This document shows positions 40,304-48,533 of a DNA stretch of 48,533 nucleotides, piece after piece. How positions within the stretch are numbered: the first letter of the stretch is position 1; each line of letters opens with the position of its first letter. Under the pieces are notes generated by a model. It was given only the letters and a program-made list of their open reading frames with translations. It was not told where the DNA came from and did not search any database. This DNA comes from JBBKXJ01 sp037969395 (lineage in GTDB: Bacteria > Pseudomonadota > Gammaproteobacteria > Pseudomonadales > JAUIET01), in the NCBI GenBank assembly GCA_037969395.1, contig JBBKXJ010000108.1, forward strand, positions 1 through 48,533, given 5' to 3'. The translations under genes and the position numbers were made by a program.

Positions 40304-41647
40304 ATGTTGGGAAAAGTCGTAATTGCAAACCGGGCTGAAATTGCGCTGCGCATACTGCGCGCCTGCAAGGAGCTGGGCATTAAAACCGTGGCGGTACACT
40401 CCAAGGTTGACGCCGATTTAATGCACGTACGGCTGGCCGATGAGTCGGTTTGTATTGGCCCTAATCCCTCGGTGCACAGTTATTTGAATATTCCGGCCAT
40501 TATCAGCGCCGCCGCTATTACCAATGCATCGGCCATCCATCCTGGCTATGGCTTTTTGGCGGAAAACGCCGATTTTGCCGAGCAGGTCGAAAGCAGCGGC
40601 TTTCGTTTCGTTGGCCCCACCGCGGATACCATTCGCCTGATGGGCGACAAAGTATCGGCGATCAGAGCCATGCGCGAAGCCGGCGTGCCGACTGTGCCTG
40701 GCTCGAATGGCCCGTTGAACAGTGATGGCGACCGCTCCATGGGTATCGCCCGTGATATTGGTTACCCGGTAATCATCAAAGCGGCCTCCGGTGGTGGCGG
40801 GCGTGGTATGCGCGTTGTGCACGACGAGTCAACGTTATTGAGCTCTATCGATGTAACCCAGGCGGAGGCGAAAGCCGCGTTTGGCGACCCAACCGTGTAT
40901 CTGGAAAAATACCTGCAAAACCCGCGACATGTGGAGATTCAGGTGTTGGCCGACGGTCAGGGGCATGCGGTGCATTTGGGCGACCGTGACTGCTCAATGC
41001 AGCGCCGTCATCAAAAAGTGATTGAAGAAGCGCCTGCGCCCGGCATTCCGGACGGCGTGCGCAACGAAGTGGCGCAGCGCTGCGTCAAGGCCTGCATCGA
41101 TATTAACTATCGCGGCGCCGGTACGTTCGAGTTTCTATATGAGGACGAACGCTTCTATTTTATTGAAATGAACACCCGCGTACAGGTCGAACACCCGGTC
41201 ACTGAAATGGTCACCGGTATCGACATCGTGCGCGAGCAATTATTGATTGCCGACGGCCAGCCGCTGTCCATCACGCAGCAAGACGTGGTCATCAAAGGAC
41301 ATGCGTTCGAATGTCGCATCAATGCCGAAGATCCGGTGTCGTTTTTACCCAGCCCCGGTAAAATAGGCCACTATCATCCTCCCGGTGGCTATGGGGTGCG
41401 GGTTGATTCACACCTTTACAGCGGTTATACGGTGCCGCCGTTCTATGATTCCCTGATCGCAAAAATAATCGCCTATGCCGACAGCCGCGAGGCGGCGCTG
41501 GTACGCATGCGATTTGCACTGGAAGAACTGATCATAGACGGCATTAAAACCAATGCGAATTTGCATCAGCGGCTGGTGGTAGACGAAGCCTTTCGCGAAG
41601 GTGGCGTTAATATTCACTATCTCGAGAAGAAACTCGGTCTCGACTAA
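40304..41647 (+). CDS. accC: Biotin carboxylase subunit of acetyl-CoA carboxylase
   Basis: A 447-residue ATP-grasp enzyme carboxylating the biotin on AccB. The N-terminus MLGKVVIANRAEIALRILRA, glycine-rich ATP loop KAASGGGGRGMRVV, HLGDRDCSMQRRHQKVIEEAP, FIEMNTRVQVEHPVTEMVTGID and the C-terminal domain are standard. Tightly downstream of accB, probably one transcript, with prmA 15 bp after it. Confidence 0.98.
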   Translation: MLGKVVIANRAEIALRILRACKELGIKTVAVHSKVDADLMHVRLADESVCIGPNPSVHSYLNIPAIISAAAITNASAIHPGYGFLAENADFAEQVESSGFRFVGPTADTIRLMGDKVSAIRAMREAGVPTVPGSNGPLNSDGDRSMGIARDIGYPVIIKAASGGGGRGMRVVHDESTLLSSIDVTQAEAKAAFGDPTVYLEKYLQNPRHVEIQVLADGQGHAVHLGDRDCSMQRRHQKVIEEAPAPGIPDGVRNEVAQRCVKACIDINYRGAGTFEFLYEDERFYFIEMNTRVQVEHPVTEMVTGIDIVREQLLIADGQPLSITQQDVVIKGHAFECRINAEDPVSFLPSPGKIGHYHPPGGYGVRVDSHLYSGYTVPPFYDSLIAKIIAYADSREAALVRMRFALEELIIDGIKTNANLHQRLVVDEAFREGGVNIHYLEKKLGLD

Positions 41648-41662
41648 GCACTCCAACGTAAT

Positions 41663-42568
41663 ATGCAATGCCTCCAGGTCAGCATAGATGCTGAGCGCGA
41701 CGACGTGCCACTGATAGAGGCAGCCGTGCTGGCACTGGGTGCGCTTTCTGTCAGCCTGATTGATGCTGCCGACACGCCGCTGTATGAGCCGGGCGTTGGT
41801 GAATCGCCGCTATGGCAGCGAGTTATTGTGCGCGCCTTATTCGATGCGAACTGCGACGCTTCACAGCTGCTCGCTGACCTCGATGCGGCCGCCGACTGTA
41901 TAGTGCCGGCTGCCTGCCGCGTCGACTTACTCGAAGACAAAGACTGGTTACGTAGCTGGATGGACGCTTACGAACCGCTGCAAATAGGTAGCCGTTTGTG
42001 GATTTGCCCGAGCTGGAAGCCCGTTCCGGCACAGTGTAGCGTGCCGTTGAGACTCGACCCTGGACTGGCATTTGGCACCGGCACACATCCAACTACCGCA
42101 CTCTGCCTGGAATGGCTGGATGGGCAATCCTGTGCTGACAAAACGGTGGTCGACTACGGCTGCGGTTCGGGCATATTGGCGCTGGCGGCGGCGCTGCTGG
42201 GTGCTGCTAAAGTGCACGCGATTGATAACGATCCGCAGGCGCTAAGCGCCACCCTGGACAATGCTGAACGTAATAACGTAACCGCTAAAGTGAATGTTAT
42301 CGCCGCCGGCGAGCCTGAGTGTCTGTCGCTGCATGCCGATATCGTGCTCGCCAATATCCTCGCTGCACCGCTGATCCAGCTTGCGCCATTATTGCAGTTG
42401 CTGCTGGCACCCAACGGCGTGTTGATATTGTCGGGACTGCTTGCGAGTCAGGTAGACGCAGTACAACGCGCTTATGCTGATACAATTATATTTAAAGAAC
42501 CTGTCATGCGGCAGGAATGGGTGCGACTGGAGGGTCGAAAAGTAGTGTCCTGGAACAGGCCAGATTAA
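41663..42568 (+). CDS. prmA: Ribosomal protein L11 methyltransferase
   Basis: A 301-residue SAM-dependent enzyme trimethylating several amino groups of L11. An N-terminal L11-binding domain (about 1-60) is joined to a methyltransferase domain with the PrmA-specific LDPGLAFGTGTHPTT motif, SAM-binding DYGCGSGILALAAALLGA, and NILAAPLIQLAP. Its stop codon shares one base with the ATG of the next gene (TAATG), so translation is coupled. Confidence 0.97.
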   Translation: MQCLQVSIDAERDDVPLIEAAVLALGALSVSLIDAADTPLYEPGVGESPLWQRVIVRALFDANCDASQLLADLDAAADCIVPAACRVDLLEDKDWLRSWMDAYEPLQIGSRLWICPSWKPVPAQCSVPLRLDPGLAFGTGTHPTTALCLEWLDGQSCADKTVVDYGCGSGILALAAALLGAAKVHAIDNDPQALSATLDNAERNNVTAKVNVIAAGEPECLSLHADIVLANILAAPLIQLAPLLQLLLAPNGVLILSGLLASQVDAVQRAYADTIIFKEPVMRQEWVRLEGRKVVSWNRPD

Positions 42569-44109
42569 TGGGCGATACCGTAACCCGATGTCCCGGGTGT
42601 GCAACCAGCTTCCGAGTCAGCGAGGCGCAGCTGAATATCGCTGGCGGTCGGGTACGCTGTGGACAATGCATGCATGTTTTCAGCGCGCTGGAGCATGTTG
42701 TTACACCGGCATATACTCCGGCATTAATCGAGGCGTCATCTCTATCACCGGAGCCTGAAGCTGAGTCAGAACTGGAACCTGAGCAAGAGCCTGAGTCTGA
42801 GCAAGAGCAAGAGCCTGAGAGCACGCCGGAAGCAGGCTCAGCTCAAGAGCTCGGATCAGCAAAGCAAGCGTCCACCTTCAGCATTTTCCCACCTGATGAC
42901 AGCGACGAGGATCCCTGGCACGGCATCGGTGAAGAGCCCGTGGAATTGGTGCAAGCCGAACTAGAGCAAGAATCTGAAAATGCTGATGCCGTAGAGGTTC
43001 CACTAGCCGACAATGAGTTCAGCGACTTTGAACTGGAGGACGTTGAGTCCGTCGATTTCAATTTGGGTGATGGCGAGCGCGACAGCGACGACGCGGAATC
43101 AGAGCAAGCAGACGAAGCCGCGCTTGATGATGATGATTTGCTGTTCGACGATCTGGGTCCACGACGGGAAAAAGATGTTGTCGCAGAGGAGCTGCTGCGC
43201 AGAGAAGCGCTGCAAAACAGCGAGTTCGATGAGTCATTTTTCGATAGCCTGAATGAAGCCGAGTTAGAAGAGGATGAAGAGACGCGGCTGGCGCTACCGC
43301 CGCTAAGACCGCAAGATGAGCGCGCTGCAGTTGACCCCGACGCCGATACCGTACTGTGGAACGTGGCACCGGCACCGCCAAAAGCGCGCGACCAGGACAG
43401 TGACACACGCTGGGCTATGGAAATGATCGACGGCCTGCATGGTGGCAGTGGCGATGCAGCGCCCGCCGCGCGTTCGGTAAACGATGATTTCGCCTTTGAT
43501 GACGCGACCCAGCTCGATTCGTTTAACGTCAGCGGCGATATTGACACCCAGTTCGACAGTCTCGGCGGCTTCGCCGACGACTACGGCCAGTCTGATGACG
43601 ACTACGACGGTGATTATGACGATACTCGCCGTGGTGGTTGGTTATGGGGACTTGGCAGCTTGCTATTAGCGCTGCTTGTCGCTGGACAATATGTGCTGTT
43701 CAATTTCGAAAAGCTGGCGACCGATGAGCGCTTTCGACCGGCGCTGGAGCGTACCTGCGCAATCCTCGCCTGTGAACTGCCGGTGCTGGAAAATCTGAAC
43801 AATATTTCGTCAGAGCAGCTGGTCGTGCGCAGTCACCCCGACAAAGCCAATGCGTTGATGGTCGACGTTATTATTACCAATCGAGCCAAATTCGCCCAAC
43901 CCTTTCCTGCGCTGAAGCTGACCTTTTCAGATTTGCGCAGCAAAGTCGTTGCGACGCAGAGTTTTTATCCCAGCGAATACCTGCGTGGTGAATTAAGTGG
44001 CATGACCTTAATGCCCAGCAAAAGCCCCATCCACCTTGAGCTGGACATCGACGATCCCGGAGCCGCCGCTATTAATTACAAGCTGACGTTGGTCAAAGGC
44101 TATGATTGA
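42568..44109 (+). CDS. Zinc-ribbon/DUF3426 membrane protein with acidic linker
   Basis: A 513-residue protein. An N-terminal zinc ribbon (residues about 8-31, CPGC...CGQC, MJ0042 type) is followed by a strikingly acidic region of about 290 residues with Glu/Pro/Gln/Ser repeats early (EPEAESELEPEQEPESEQ pattern) and many Asp/Glu runs later. Then come one membrane helix (about 357-379, LWGLGSLLLALLVAGQYVLF) and a C-terminal DUF3426 domain. Such genes sit between prmA and dusB in many gammaproteobacteria; function is unknown. The ATG at 42568 overlaps the prmA stop by one base. Confidence 0.85.
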   Translation: MGDTVTRCPGCATSFRVSEAQLNIAGGRVRCGQCMHVFSALEHVVTPAYTPALIEASSLSPEPEAESELEPEQEPESEQEQEPESTPEAGSAQELGSAKQASTFSIFPPDDSDEDPWHGIGEEPVELVQAELEQESENADAVEVPLADNEFSDFELEDVESVDFNLGDGERDSDDAESEQADEAALDDDDLLFDDLGPRREKDVVAEELLRREALQNSEFDESFFDSLNEAELEEDEETRLALPPLRPQDERAAVDPDADTVLWNVAPAPPKARDQDSDTRWAMEMIDGLHGGSGDAAPAARSVNDDFAFDDATQLDSFNVSGDIDTQFDSLGGFADDYGQSDDDYDGDYDDTRRGGWLWGLGSLLLALLVAGQYVLFNFEKLATDERFRPALERTCAILACELPVLENLNNISSEQLVVRSHPDKANALMVDVIITNRAKFAQPFPALKLTFSDLRSKVVATQSFYPSEYLRGELSGMTLMPSKSPIHLELDIDDPGAAAINYKLTLVKGYD

Positions 44110-44201
44110 AGCAATGCGGTTACCTTCGGCTTACGTTGGCAAAGCACGTTATTTCTGTTCAACGCTGTTCAATCAGCCGGCGTGCGACTCTTTGCAGTGT
44201 G

Positions 44202-45233
44202 ATGCAGCGCACAAAATTGAAGAATGTTACATTGAATATTGGCGGCTTTAAACTCAGTAATCCGGTGCTGTTGGCACCAATGGCGGGCGTTACCGACCTG
44301 CCTTTTCGGCGCCTGTGTCATCGCTTGGGTGCGGGCATGGTGGTAGGCGAAATGCTCACCTCCGACACCAGATTATGGTCTACCCCGAAGTCTCAGCGAC
44401 GCCTTAGCTTCTGTGAAGAGATAGCGCCGCGCGCGATTCAAATCGCCGGTGCTGACCCGGAATTTATGGCCAATGCTGCCCGCGAGGCCGAGAAACTCGG
44501 GGCTCAGATCATCGATATTAATATGGGTTGCCCGGCGAAAAAGGTGTGCAATAAAGCCGCAGGATCGGCGTTATTAAAGGACGAAAAGCTGGTCGACAGT
44601 ATTCTTCGCAGCGTCACGCAAGCGGTCACAGTGCCCGTCACTTTAAAGATCCGTACCGGTTGGAGCACGCAGCAGCGTAACGGTTTGAGCGTTGCTTTGA
44701 TTGCAGAACAGCATGGCATCGCAGCGCTAACAGTGCACGGCAGAACACGCGCCTGTCGATATGACAGCGCTGCAGAATACGATACTATTGCAGCAATCAA
44801 GCAGCGCGTTGCTATGCCTGTCATAGCGAATGGCGATATAAGCTGTGCGTCGAAAGCATTAGAGGTAATAACTCATACCGGTGCCGATGGCGTCATGATC
44901 GGACGGGCCGCGTTGGGGCGGCCATGGGTGGTTCGGCAGATAGCCGAATTCCTGAAAAATGGTATACAATTGCCCGAGCCGAATGTACAAAGCATACACA
45001 AGGTCATGCTTGAGCACGTGATCGCATTGCATGATTTTTATGGCGAGTTCACCGGTCTGAGGGTGGCGCGCAAACATGTAGGATGGTATCTACAAAACGT
45101 GAACAAGGAAGAGTGCCCGGGAGCACGAGAATTTCGCAAGGCATTCAACAGGGTTGACTCGGCACAACAACAAATAACAATGCTGAATATTTTTTTTGAA
45201 AATTTTATGAGTGGAGGGGATATAGCAGCATGA
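44202..45233 (+). CDS. dusB: tRNA-dihydrouridine synthase B
   Basis: A 343-residue FMN enzyme reducing uridines in the tRNA D-loop. The TIM barrel opens LSNPVLLAPMAGVTDLPFRRL; MGCPAKKVCNKAAGSAL holds the catalytic cysteine; LKIRTGW, LTVHGRTR and GVMIGRAALGRPW bind FMN and RNA. The start is uncertain: ATG 44202 is chosen, but the frame is open upstream and TTG codons at 44217 and 44232 would give a shorter N-terminus closer to E. coli DusB. The dusB-fis order is conserved, and the genes overlap by four bases. Confidence 0.95.
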   Translation: MQRTKLKNVTLNIGGFKLSNPVLLAPMAGVTDLPFRRLCHRLGAGMVVGEMLTSDTRLWSTPKSQRRLSFCEEIAPRAIQIAGADPEFMANAAREAEKLGAQIIDINMGCPAKKVCNKAAGSALLKDEKLVDSILRSVTQAVTVPVTLKIRTGWSTQQRNGLSVALIAEQHGIAALTVHGRTRACRYDSAAEYDTIAAIKQRVAMPVIANGDISCASKALEVITHTGADGVMIGRAALGRPWVVRQIAEFLKNGIQLPEPNVQSIHKVMLEHVIALHDFYGEFTGLRVARKHVGWYLQNVNKEECPGAREFRKAFNRVDSAQQQITMLNIFFENFMSGGDIAA

Positions 45234-45571
45234 CTACACCTGATTACATGGACGAGCAATCCAACCATGAAGAAACGCTGACACCGGCACTAACCGATGC
45301 CGACAAAGTAAAGCAGTTTTTAACCGAGGCACCGGTGGCACATGCGCAGACTCTGCGCGATAGCGTCGAGGTAGCGATGAGCAATTACTTTTCTCATCTC
45401 GATGGCCAGCAGGTATCCGATGTGTACCAAATGGTGCTGACGGAGGTGGAAGCGCCCCTGCTGGAAGCTGTGATGAAGTACACTCGCAACAATCAAACCA
45501 AGGCGTCAGTAATGCTTGGTTTGAATCGCGGTACGTTGCGCAAAAAACTGAAGCAGTACGGCTTATTGTAA
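45230..45571 (+). CDS. fis: DNA-binding protein Fis
   Basis: A 113-residue nucleoid protein. The C-terminal half has the Fis core: the QVSDVYQMVLTEVEAPLLEAVM helices and the helix-turn-helix NQTKASVMLGLNRGTLRKKLKQYGLL. The N-terminal tail (about 25 residues longer than in E. coli) is acidic and variable. Fis bends DNA and activates rRNA and recombination loci. Coupled to dusB (ATGA overlap), with GGAGGGG upstream, and followed by a strong terminator. Confidence 0.97.
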   Translation: MTTPDYMDEQSNHEETLTPALTDADKVKQFLTEAPVAHAQTLRDSVEVAMSNYFSHLDGQQVSDVYQMVLTEVEAPLLEAVMKYTRNNQTKASVMLGLNRGTLRKKLKQYGLL

Positions 45572-45624
45572 ACTGCGGCGCCTCCCTGGTTGGGGTCGGT
45601 GCCGCTCGACGCAGACTGGAATAC

Positions 45625-45655
45625 AAAAGGGGTGCTTTGCCACCCCTTTTTCTGT
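45625..45655 (+). terminator. Rho-independent terminator of dusB-fis
   Basis: AAAAGGGGTG (45625-45634) pairs with CACCCCTTTT (45641-45650), loop CTTTGC, then a T-rich tail. The strongest terminator in the window. Confidence 0.9.
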
Positions 45656-45772
45656 CTAACTGAAAGGGCAGGCGCAATCGCTACAACCCTGCAAATCACA
45701 GCAGGACCTACACGGCCCCACTCTCCGCAGCGAGGCTCTCAGTAATCTACTCCGGAAATTTCGCTACTAATC

Positions 45773-47353
45773 ATGACCGCCACTGCACAACGAATCAAAG
45801 TTGAACGCGCGCTATTAAGCGTATCCGATAAAACTGGCATTGTAGAGTTTGCCAGCAGTCTTTTAAGCCATGGCATTGAACTGCTGTCTACCGGCGGTAC
45901 TTACCGGCTGCTGCTTGATAACAATGTTGCCGTCACCGAGGTTGCCGACTACACCGGCTTTCCCGAGATGATGGACGGCCGCGTAAAAACACTGCACCCG
46001 AAAATTCATGGTGGCATTCTTGGCCGCCGCGATCAGGACGGCGAAGTAATGCAGCAACATGGCATTCAGGCAATTGACCTGGTGGTCGTCAACCTGTACC
46101 CGTTTGCGGCGACGGTGGCGCGCCCTGACTGTGACCTCGCCCTGGCTATTGAAAATATCGATATTGGCGGGCCCACTATGTTACGCGCCGCAGCAAAAAA
46201 TAATCGCTTCGTCACTACCGTGGTAAAGCCGGACGACTATGCGCTATTAAGCGCCGAACTGGCGCAGCATGATGGTAGTGTTAGCGCTGAGTTACGTTTC
46301 GATCTGGCTGTGAAGACATTTGAACACACTGCCGCTTACGACGCCGCCGTTGCTAACTATCTGGGTAGTCGGGTAGAGCAGGGCAGTGCGCAGTTTCCGC
46401 GCACTTTCAGTGTGCAGTTCAGCAAAGCGCAAAACATGCGCTATGGTGAAAACCCGCACCAAAAAGCAGCGTTTTATGTAGAGAGTGAAATCAGCGAAGC
46501 CTGCATCGCTCGTGCCGAACAGCTACAGGGTAAGGAACTCTCCTACAACAACGTGGCCGACACCGACGCGGCGCTGGAATGCGTGAAGCAGTTTGACCAG
46601 CCGGCGTGTGTCATCGTCAAGCATGCCAACCCTTGCGGCGTCGCGGTGGCGGATAATATCGCCAGCGCTTACGATCTCGCTTTCGCTACCGACCCTACCT
46701 CTGCCTTTGGCGGCATTATCGCCTTTAACCAGGTGTTAGATGAGGCAACCGCCAAGGCGATAGTCGCGCGCCAGTTTGTTGAAGTAATTATCGCGCCTGA
46801 TATCGCTGGCGATGCGCTCAGCGTGCTGGCCGCTAAGAAAAACATTCGCGTATTACGCTGCGGCGCACTGCCGGACACTGCGCAAGCGGGGCTGGACTAT
46901 AAGCGCGTGGTCGGCGGCTTGCTGCTGCAGGATCGTGATAGGGGCAGTGTGCAACAGTCTGATCTGAAAGTTGTTACCGAGCGCGCTCCCAGCGAAGACG
47001 AAATGCGGGACCTGTTGTTTTGTTGGCAGGTGGCCAAATTCGTCAAGTCCAACGCTATCGTCTACGCGCGCAATCGGCAAACCATTGGTGTGGGCGCTGG
47101 CCAAATGAGCCGCGTCTACAGCGCTAAAATTGCCGGCATCAAGGCCGCTGATGAAAACTTGCAGGTTGCCGGTTCAGTGATGGCCTCCGATGCTTTCTTC
47201 CCGTTTCGCGATGGCATAGACGCTGCTGCGGAGGCTGGTATTAGCGCAGTTATCCAGCCCGGCGGCTCCATTCGCGACCAGGAAGTGATAGATGCAGCCA
47301 ACGCAGCAGGTATAGCCATGGTGTTTACCGGCATGCGCCATTTCCGTCATTGA
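45773..47353 (+). CDS. purH: Bifunctional AICAR transformylase / IMP cyclohydrolase
   Basis: A 526-residue enzyme for the last two steps of IMP synthesis. The N-terminal cyclohydrolase (about 1-195) has LLSVSDKTGIVEFA, LLSTGGTYRLL and MMDGRVKTLHPKIHGGIL; the C-terminal transformylase has the catalytic VKHANPCGVA lysine-histidine pair and DPTSAFGGI, NAIVYARN and the terminal VIQPGGSIRDQEVIDAA motifs. About 120 bp after the fis terminator, so it has its own promoter, which I could not identify. Confidence 0.98.
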   Translation: MTATAQRIKVERALLSVSDKTGIVEFASSLLSHGIELLSTGGTYRLLLDNNVAVTEVADYTGFPEMMDGRVKTLHPKIHGGILGRRDQDGEVMQQHGIQAIDLVVVNLYPFAATVARPDCDLALAIENIDIGGPTMLRAAAKNNRFVTTVVKPDDYALLSAELAQHDGSVSAELRFDLAVKTFEHTAAYDAAVANYLGSRVEQGSAQFPRTFSVQFSKAQNMRYGENPHQKAAFYVESEISEACIARAEQLQGKELSYNNVADTDAALECVKQFDQPACVIVKHANPCGVAVADNIASAYDLAFATDPTSAFGGIIAFNQVLDEATAKAIVARQFVEVIIAPDIAGDALSVLAAKKNIRVLRCGALPDTAQAGLDYKRVVGGLLLQDRDRGSVQQSDLKVVTERAPSEDEMRDLLFCWQVAKFVKSNAIVYARNRQTIGVGAGQMSRVYSAKIAGIKAADENLQVAGSVMASDAFFPFRDGIDAAAEAGISAVIQPGGSIRDQEVIDAANAAGIAMVFTGMRHFRH

Positions 47354-47376
47354 TCGATTCTTCCGAGATTGTCGCT

Positions 47377-48533
47377 ATGAAGATACTCGTCATTGGCAGC
47401 GGTGGGCGCGAACATGCAATTGCGTGGAAGCTGGCGCAGTCTGCACGCGTAGAGAAAGTTTTCGTGGCACCAGGTAACGCCGGCACGGCGTTGGAAGAGG
47501 GCGTCGAAAACATCGCGCTGGACCCCATGGACTTTGTCGCGCAGCTGCAATTCATTGACGCAAATGCGATTACGCTGTCGGTAGTAGGCCCGGAAGCGCC
47601 GCTGGTGGCAGGTATTGTCGACTTCTATAGCAAGCATGGTAAACCATGCTTCGGCCCCAGCCGCGGCGCTGCACAATTGGAAGGCTCGAAAGCGTTTAGC
47701 AAGGATTTTTTAGCGCGTAATAATATCCCCACCGCGAGTTATGCAGTGTTTACCGAAACCGAAGCGGCGCTTGCATACCTGCAAACAGTTAGTCTGCCGA
47801 TCGTTATTAAAGCCGATGGCCTGGCCGCTGGCAAAGGCGTCATCATCGCGCAAACGCTTACTGAAGCGCAGTCTGCCGTTACCGATATGCTCGCCGGCAA
47901 CAGTTTTGGCGATGCTGGCCGGCGCGTTGTAGTCGAACAGTTTATGCAGGGTGAAGAGGCCAGTTTTATCGTCATGGTGGACGGTGAGCACATTCTGCCA
48001 CTTGCCAGCTCGCAAGACCACAAAGCACGCGACGACGGTGATCTTGGGCCTAACACCGGCGGTATGGGGGCATACTCGCCGGCACCCGTGGTGAGCGACA
48101 GCGTACACGAGCATATTATGCGTGACATCGTGCGGCCAACCGTGAAGGCTATGGCGGCTGAGGGAAATCGTTATACCGGCTTTTTGTATGTTGGTTTGAT
48201 GGTTGATGCGCAGGGTAAAGCCCGGGTGGTGGAGTACAACTGCCGCTTCGGTGACCCCGAAACGCAGCCGGTATTACTCCGTTTACAGTCGGATTTTGCC
48301 GAGTTAATCGAGGCAGCGTTGGCCGGTCAACTGCAGGGTTGCAGTGCTCAATGGGACTCGCGCGCGGCGGTGGGGGTGGTGATGGCTGCCGGCGGCTATC
48401 CGCACAGTTACCGTAGGGGCGATGTTATTTCAGGCCTGGAAAAAGTCGAGTCCGATGTGAAGGTGTTTCATGCGGGCACCCGACGCGATGGCGGTAACAC
48501 CGTGACAAATGGTGGTCGCGTACTATGCGTAAC
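47377..48533 (+). CDS. purD: Phosphoribosylamine-glycine ligase, 3' end beyond window
   Basis: The frame runs off the window after about 385 codons of a protein usually near 430. Motifs: MKILVIGSGGREHAIAW, VGPEAPLVAGI, the ATP-grasp core PIVIKADGLAAGKGVI, SQDHKARDDGDLGPNTGGMGAYSP and VEYNCRFGDPETQP. It makes glycinamide ribonucleotide in purine synthesis. 23 bp downstream of purH, the classic purHD operon. Confidence 0.96.
   Translation, partial: MKILVIGSGGREHAIAWKLAQSARVEKVFVAPGNAGTALEEGVENIALDPMDFVAQLQFIDANAITLSVVGPEAPLVAGIVDFYSKHGKPCFGPSRGAAQLEGSKAFSKDFLARNNIPTASYAVFTETEAALAYLQTVSLPIVIKADGLAAGKGVIIAQTLTEAQSAVTDMLAGNSFGDAGRRVVVEQFMQGEEASFIVMVDGEHILPLASSQDHKARDDGDLGPNTGGMGAYSPAPVVSDSVHEHIMRDIVRPTVKAMAAEGNRYTGFLYVGLMVDAQGKARVVEYNCRFGDPETQPVLLRLQSDFAELIEAALAGQLQGCSAQWDSRAAVGVVMAAGGYPHSYRRGDVISGLEKVESDVKVFHAGTRRDGGNTVTNGGRVLCV

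Noticed and set aside
42843..43547. A 234-residue Ser-rich minus-strand open frame
   Set aside because: It is the mirror of the Glu/Asp-rich coding region of the DUF3426 gene; acidic codons read backwards give Ser codons and few stops.
45652..45772. PurR operator or purine riboswitch before purH
   Set aside because: No ACGCAAACG-type palindrome or purine aptamer core could be found in the 120 bases before the gene.

Overview
The window reads as chromosomal DNA from a gammaproteobacterium of the Pseudomonadales/Cellvibrionales kind. The evidence is gene order: rlmB-rpsF-rpsR-(DUF2232 membrane gene)-rplI-dnaB without priB, glyA-nrdR-ribD-ribE...ribH-nusB-thiL, and aroQ-accB-accC-prmA-(zinc-ribbon/DUF3426)-dusB-fis-purH-purD. 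A large TonB-dependent receptor and two c-di-GMP proteins fit a free-living, probably aquatic, bacterium. Taxonomy is inferred from synteny and protein resemblance only. I found no tRNA, rRNA or CRISPR array.

Layout. 1-6.3 kb: murI (cut by the window edge), an ExoIII/Crc-like nuclease, a yajC away from secDF coupled to a D-cysteine desulfhydrase-like gene, a pirin/LysR divergent pair, and alr. 6.3-12.2 kb: a decapitated fructosamine kinase, then rlmB, rpsF, rpsR, a DUF2232 protein, rplI and dnaB. Three palindromic MITE-like elements lie in this stretch, two of them directly against the rlmB and dnaB start codons. 12.2-16.3 kb: a two-gene primosome/helicase-loader-like cassette (lambda-P-like plus a triple-DnaT-domain protein), radA and a thioesterase. 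16.3-28.7 kb: ettA, a PAS-GGDEF-EAL protein, then glyA/nrdR/riboflavin/nusB/thiL. Here the usual ribBA position holds an inverted HDOD-GGDEF gene and a 557-bp non-coding stretch, and the last gene is a secreted thermonuclease. 28.7-36.6 kb: a nucleoside-use locus made of ALDH16-type aldehyde dehydrogenase, eukaryote-like DeoC and a TonB receptor on the minus strand, and DeoD and adenosine kinase on the plus strand. 36.7-39.1 kb: a copper chaperone divergent from dsbD. 39.3-48.5 kb: fatty-acid, translation and purine housekeeping genes ending in a partial purD.

Most genes are housekeeping. Three things stand out. The first is the TonB receptor/DERA/ALDH16/PNP/adenosine kinase locus, which would form a route from outer-membrane nucleoside uptake to acetate, glyceraldehyde-3-phosphate and salvaged purine. 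The second is the chromosomal lambda-P-like/DnaT-like pair facing dnaB. The third is the density of palindromic and tandem repeats placed exactly at translation starts (rlmB, dnaB, nrdR, the DUF2232 gene) or just upstream of them.
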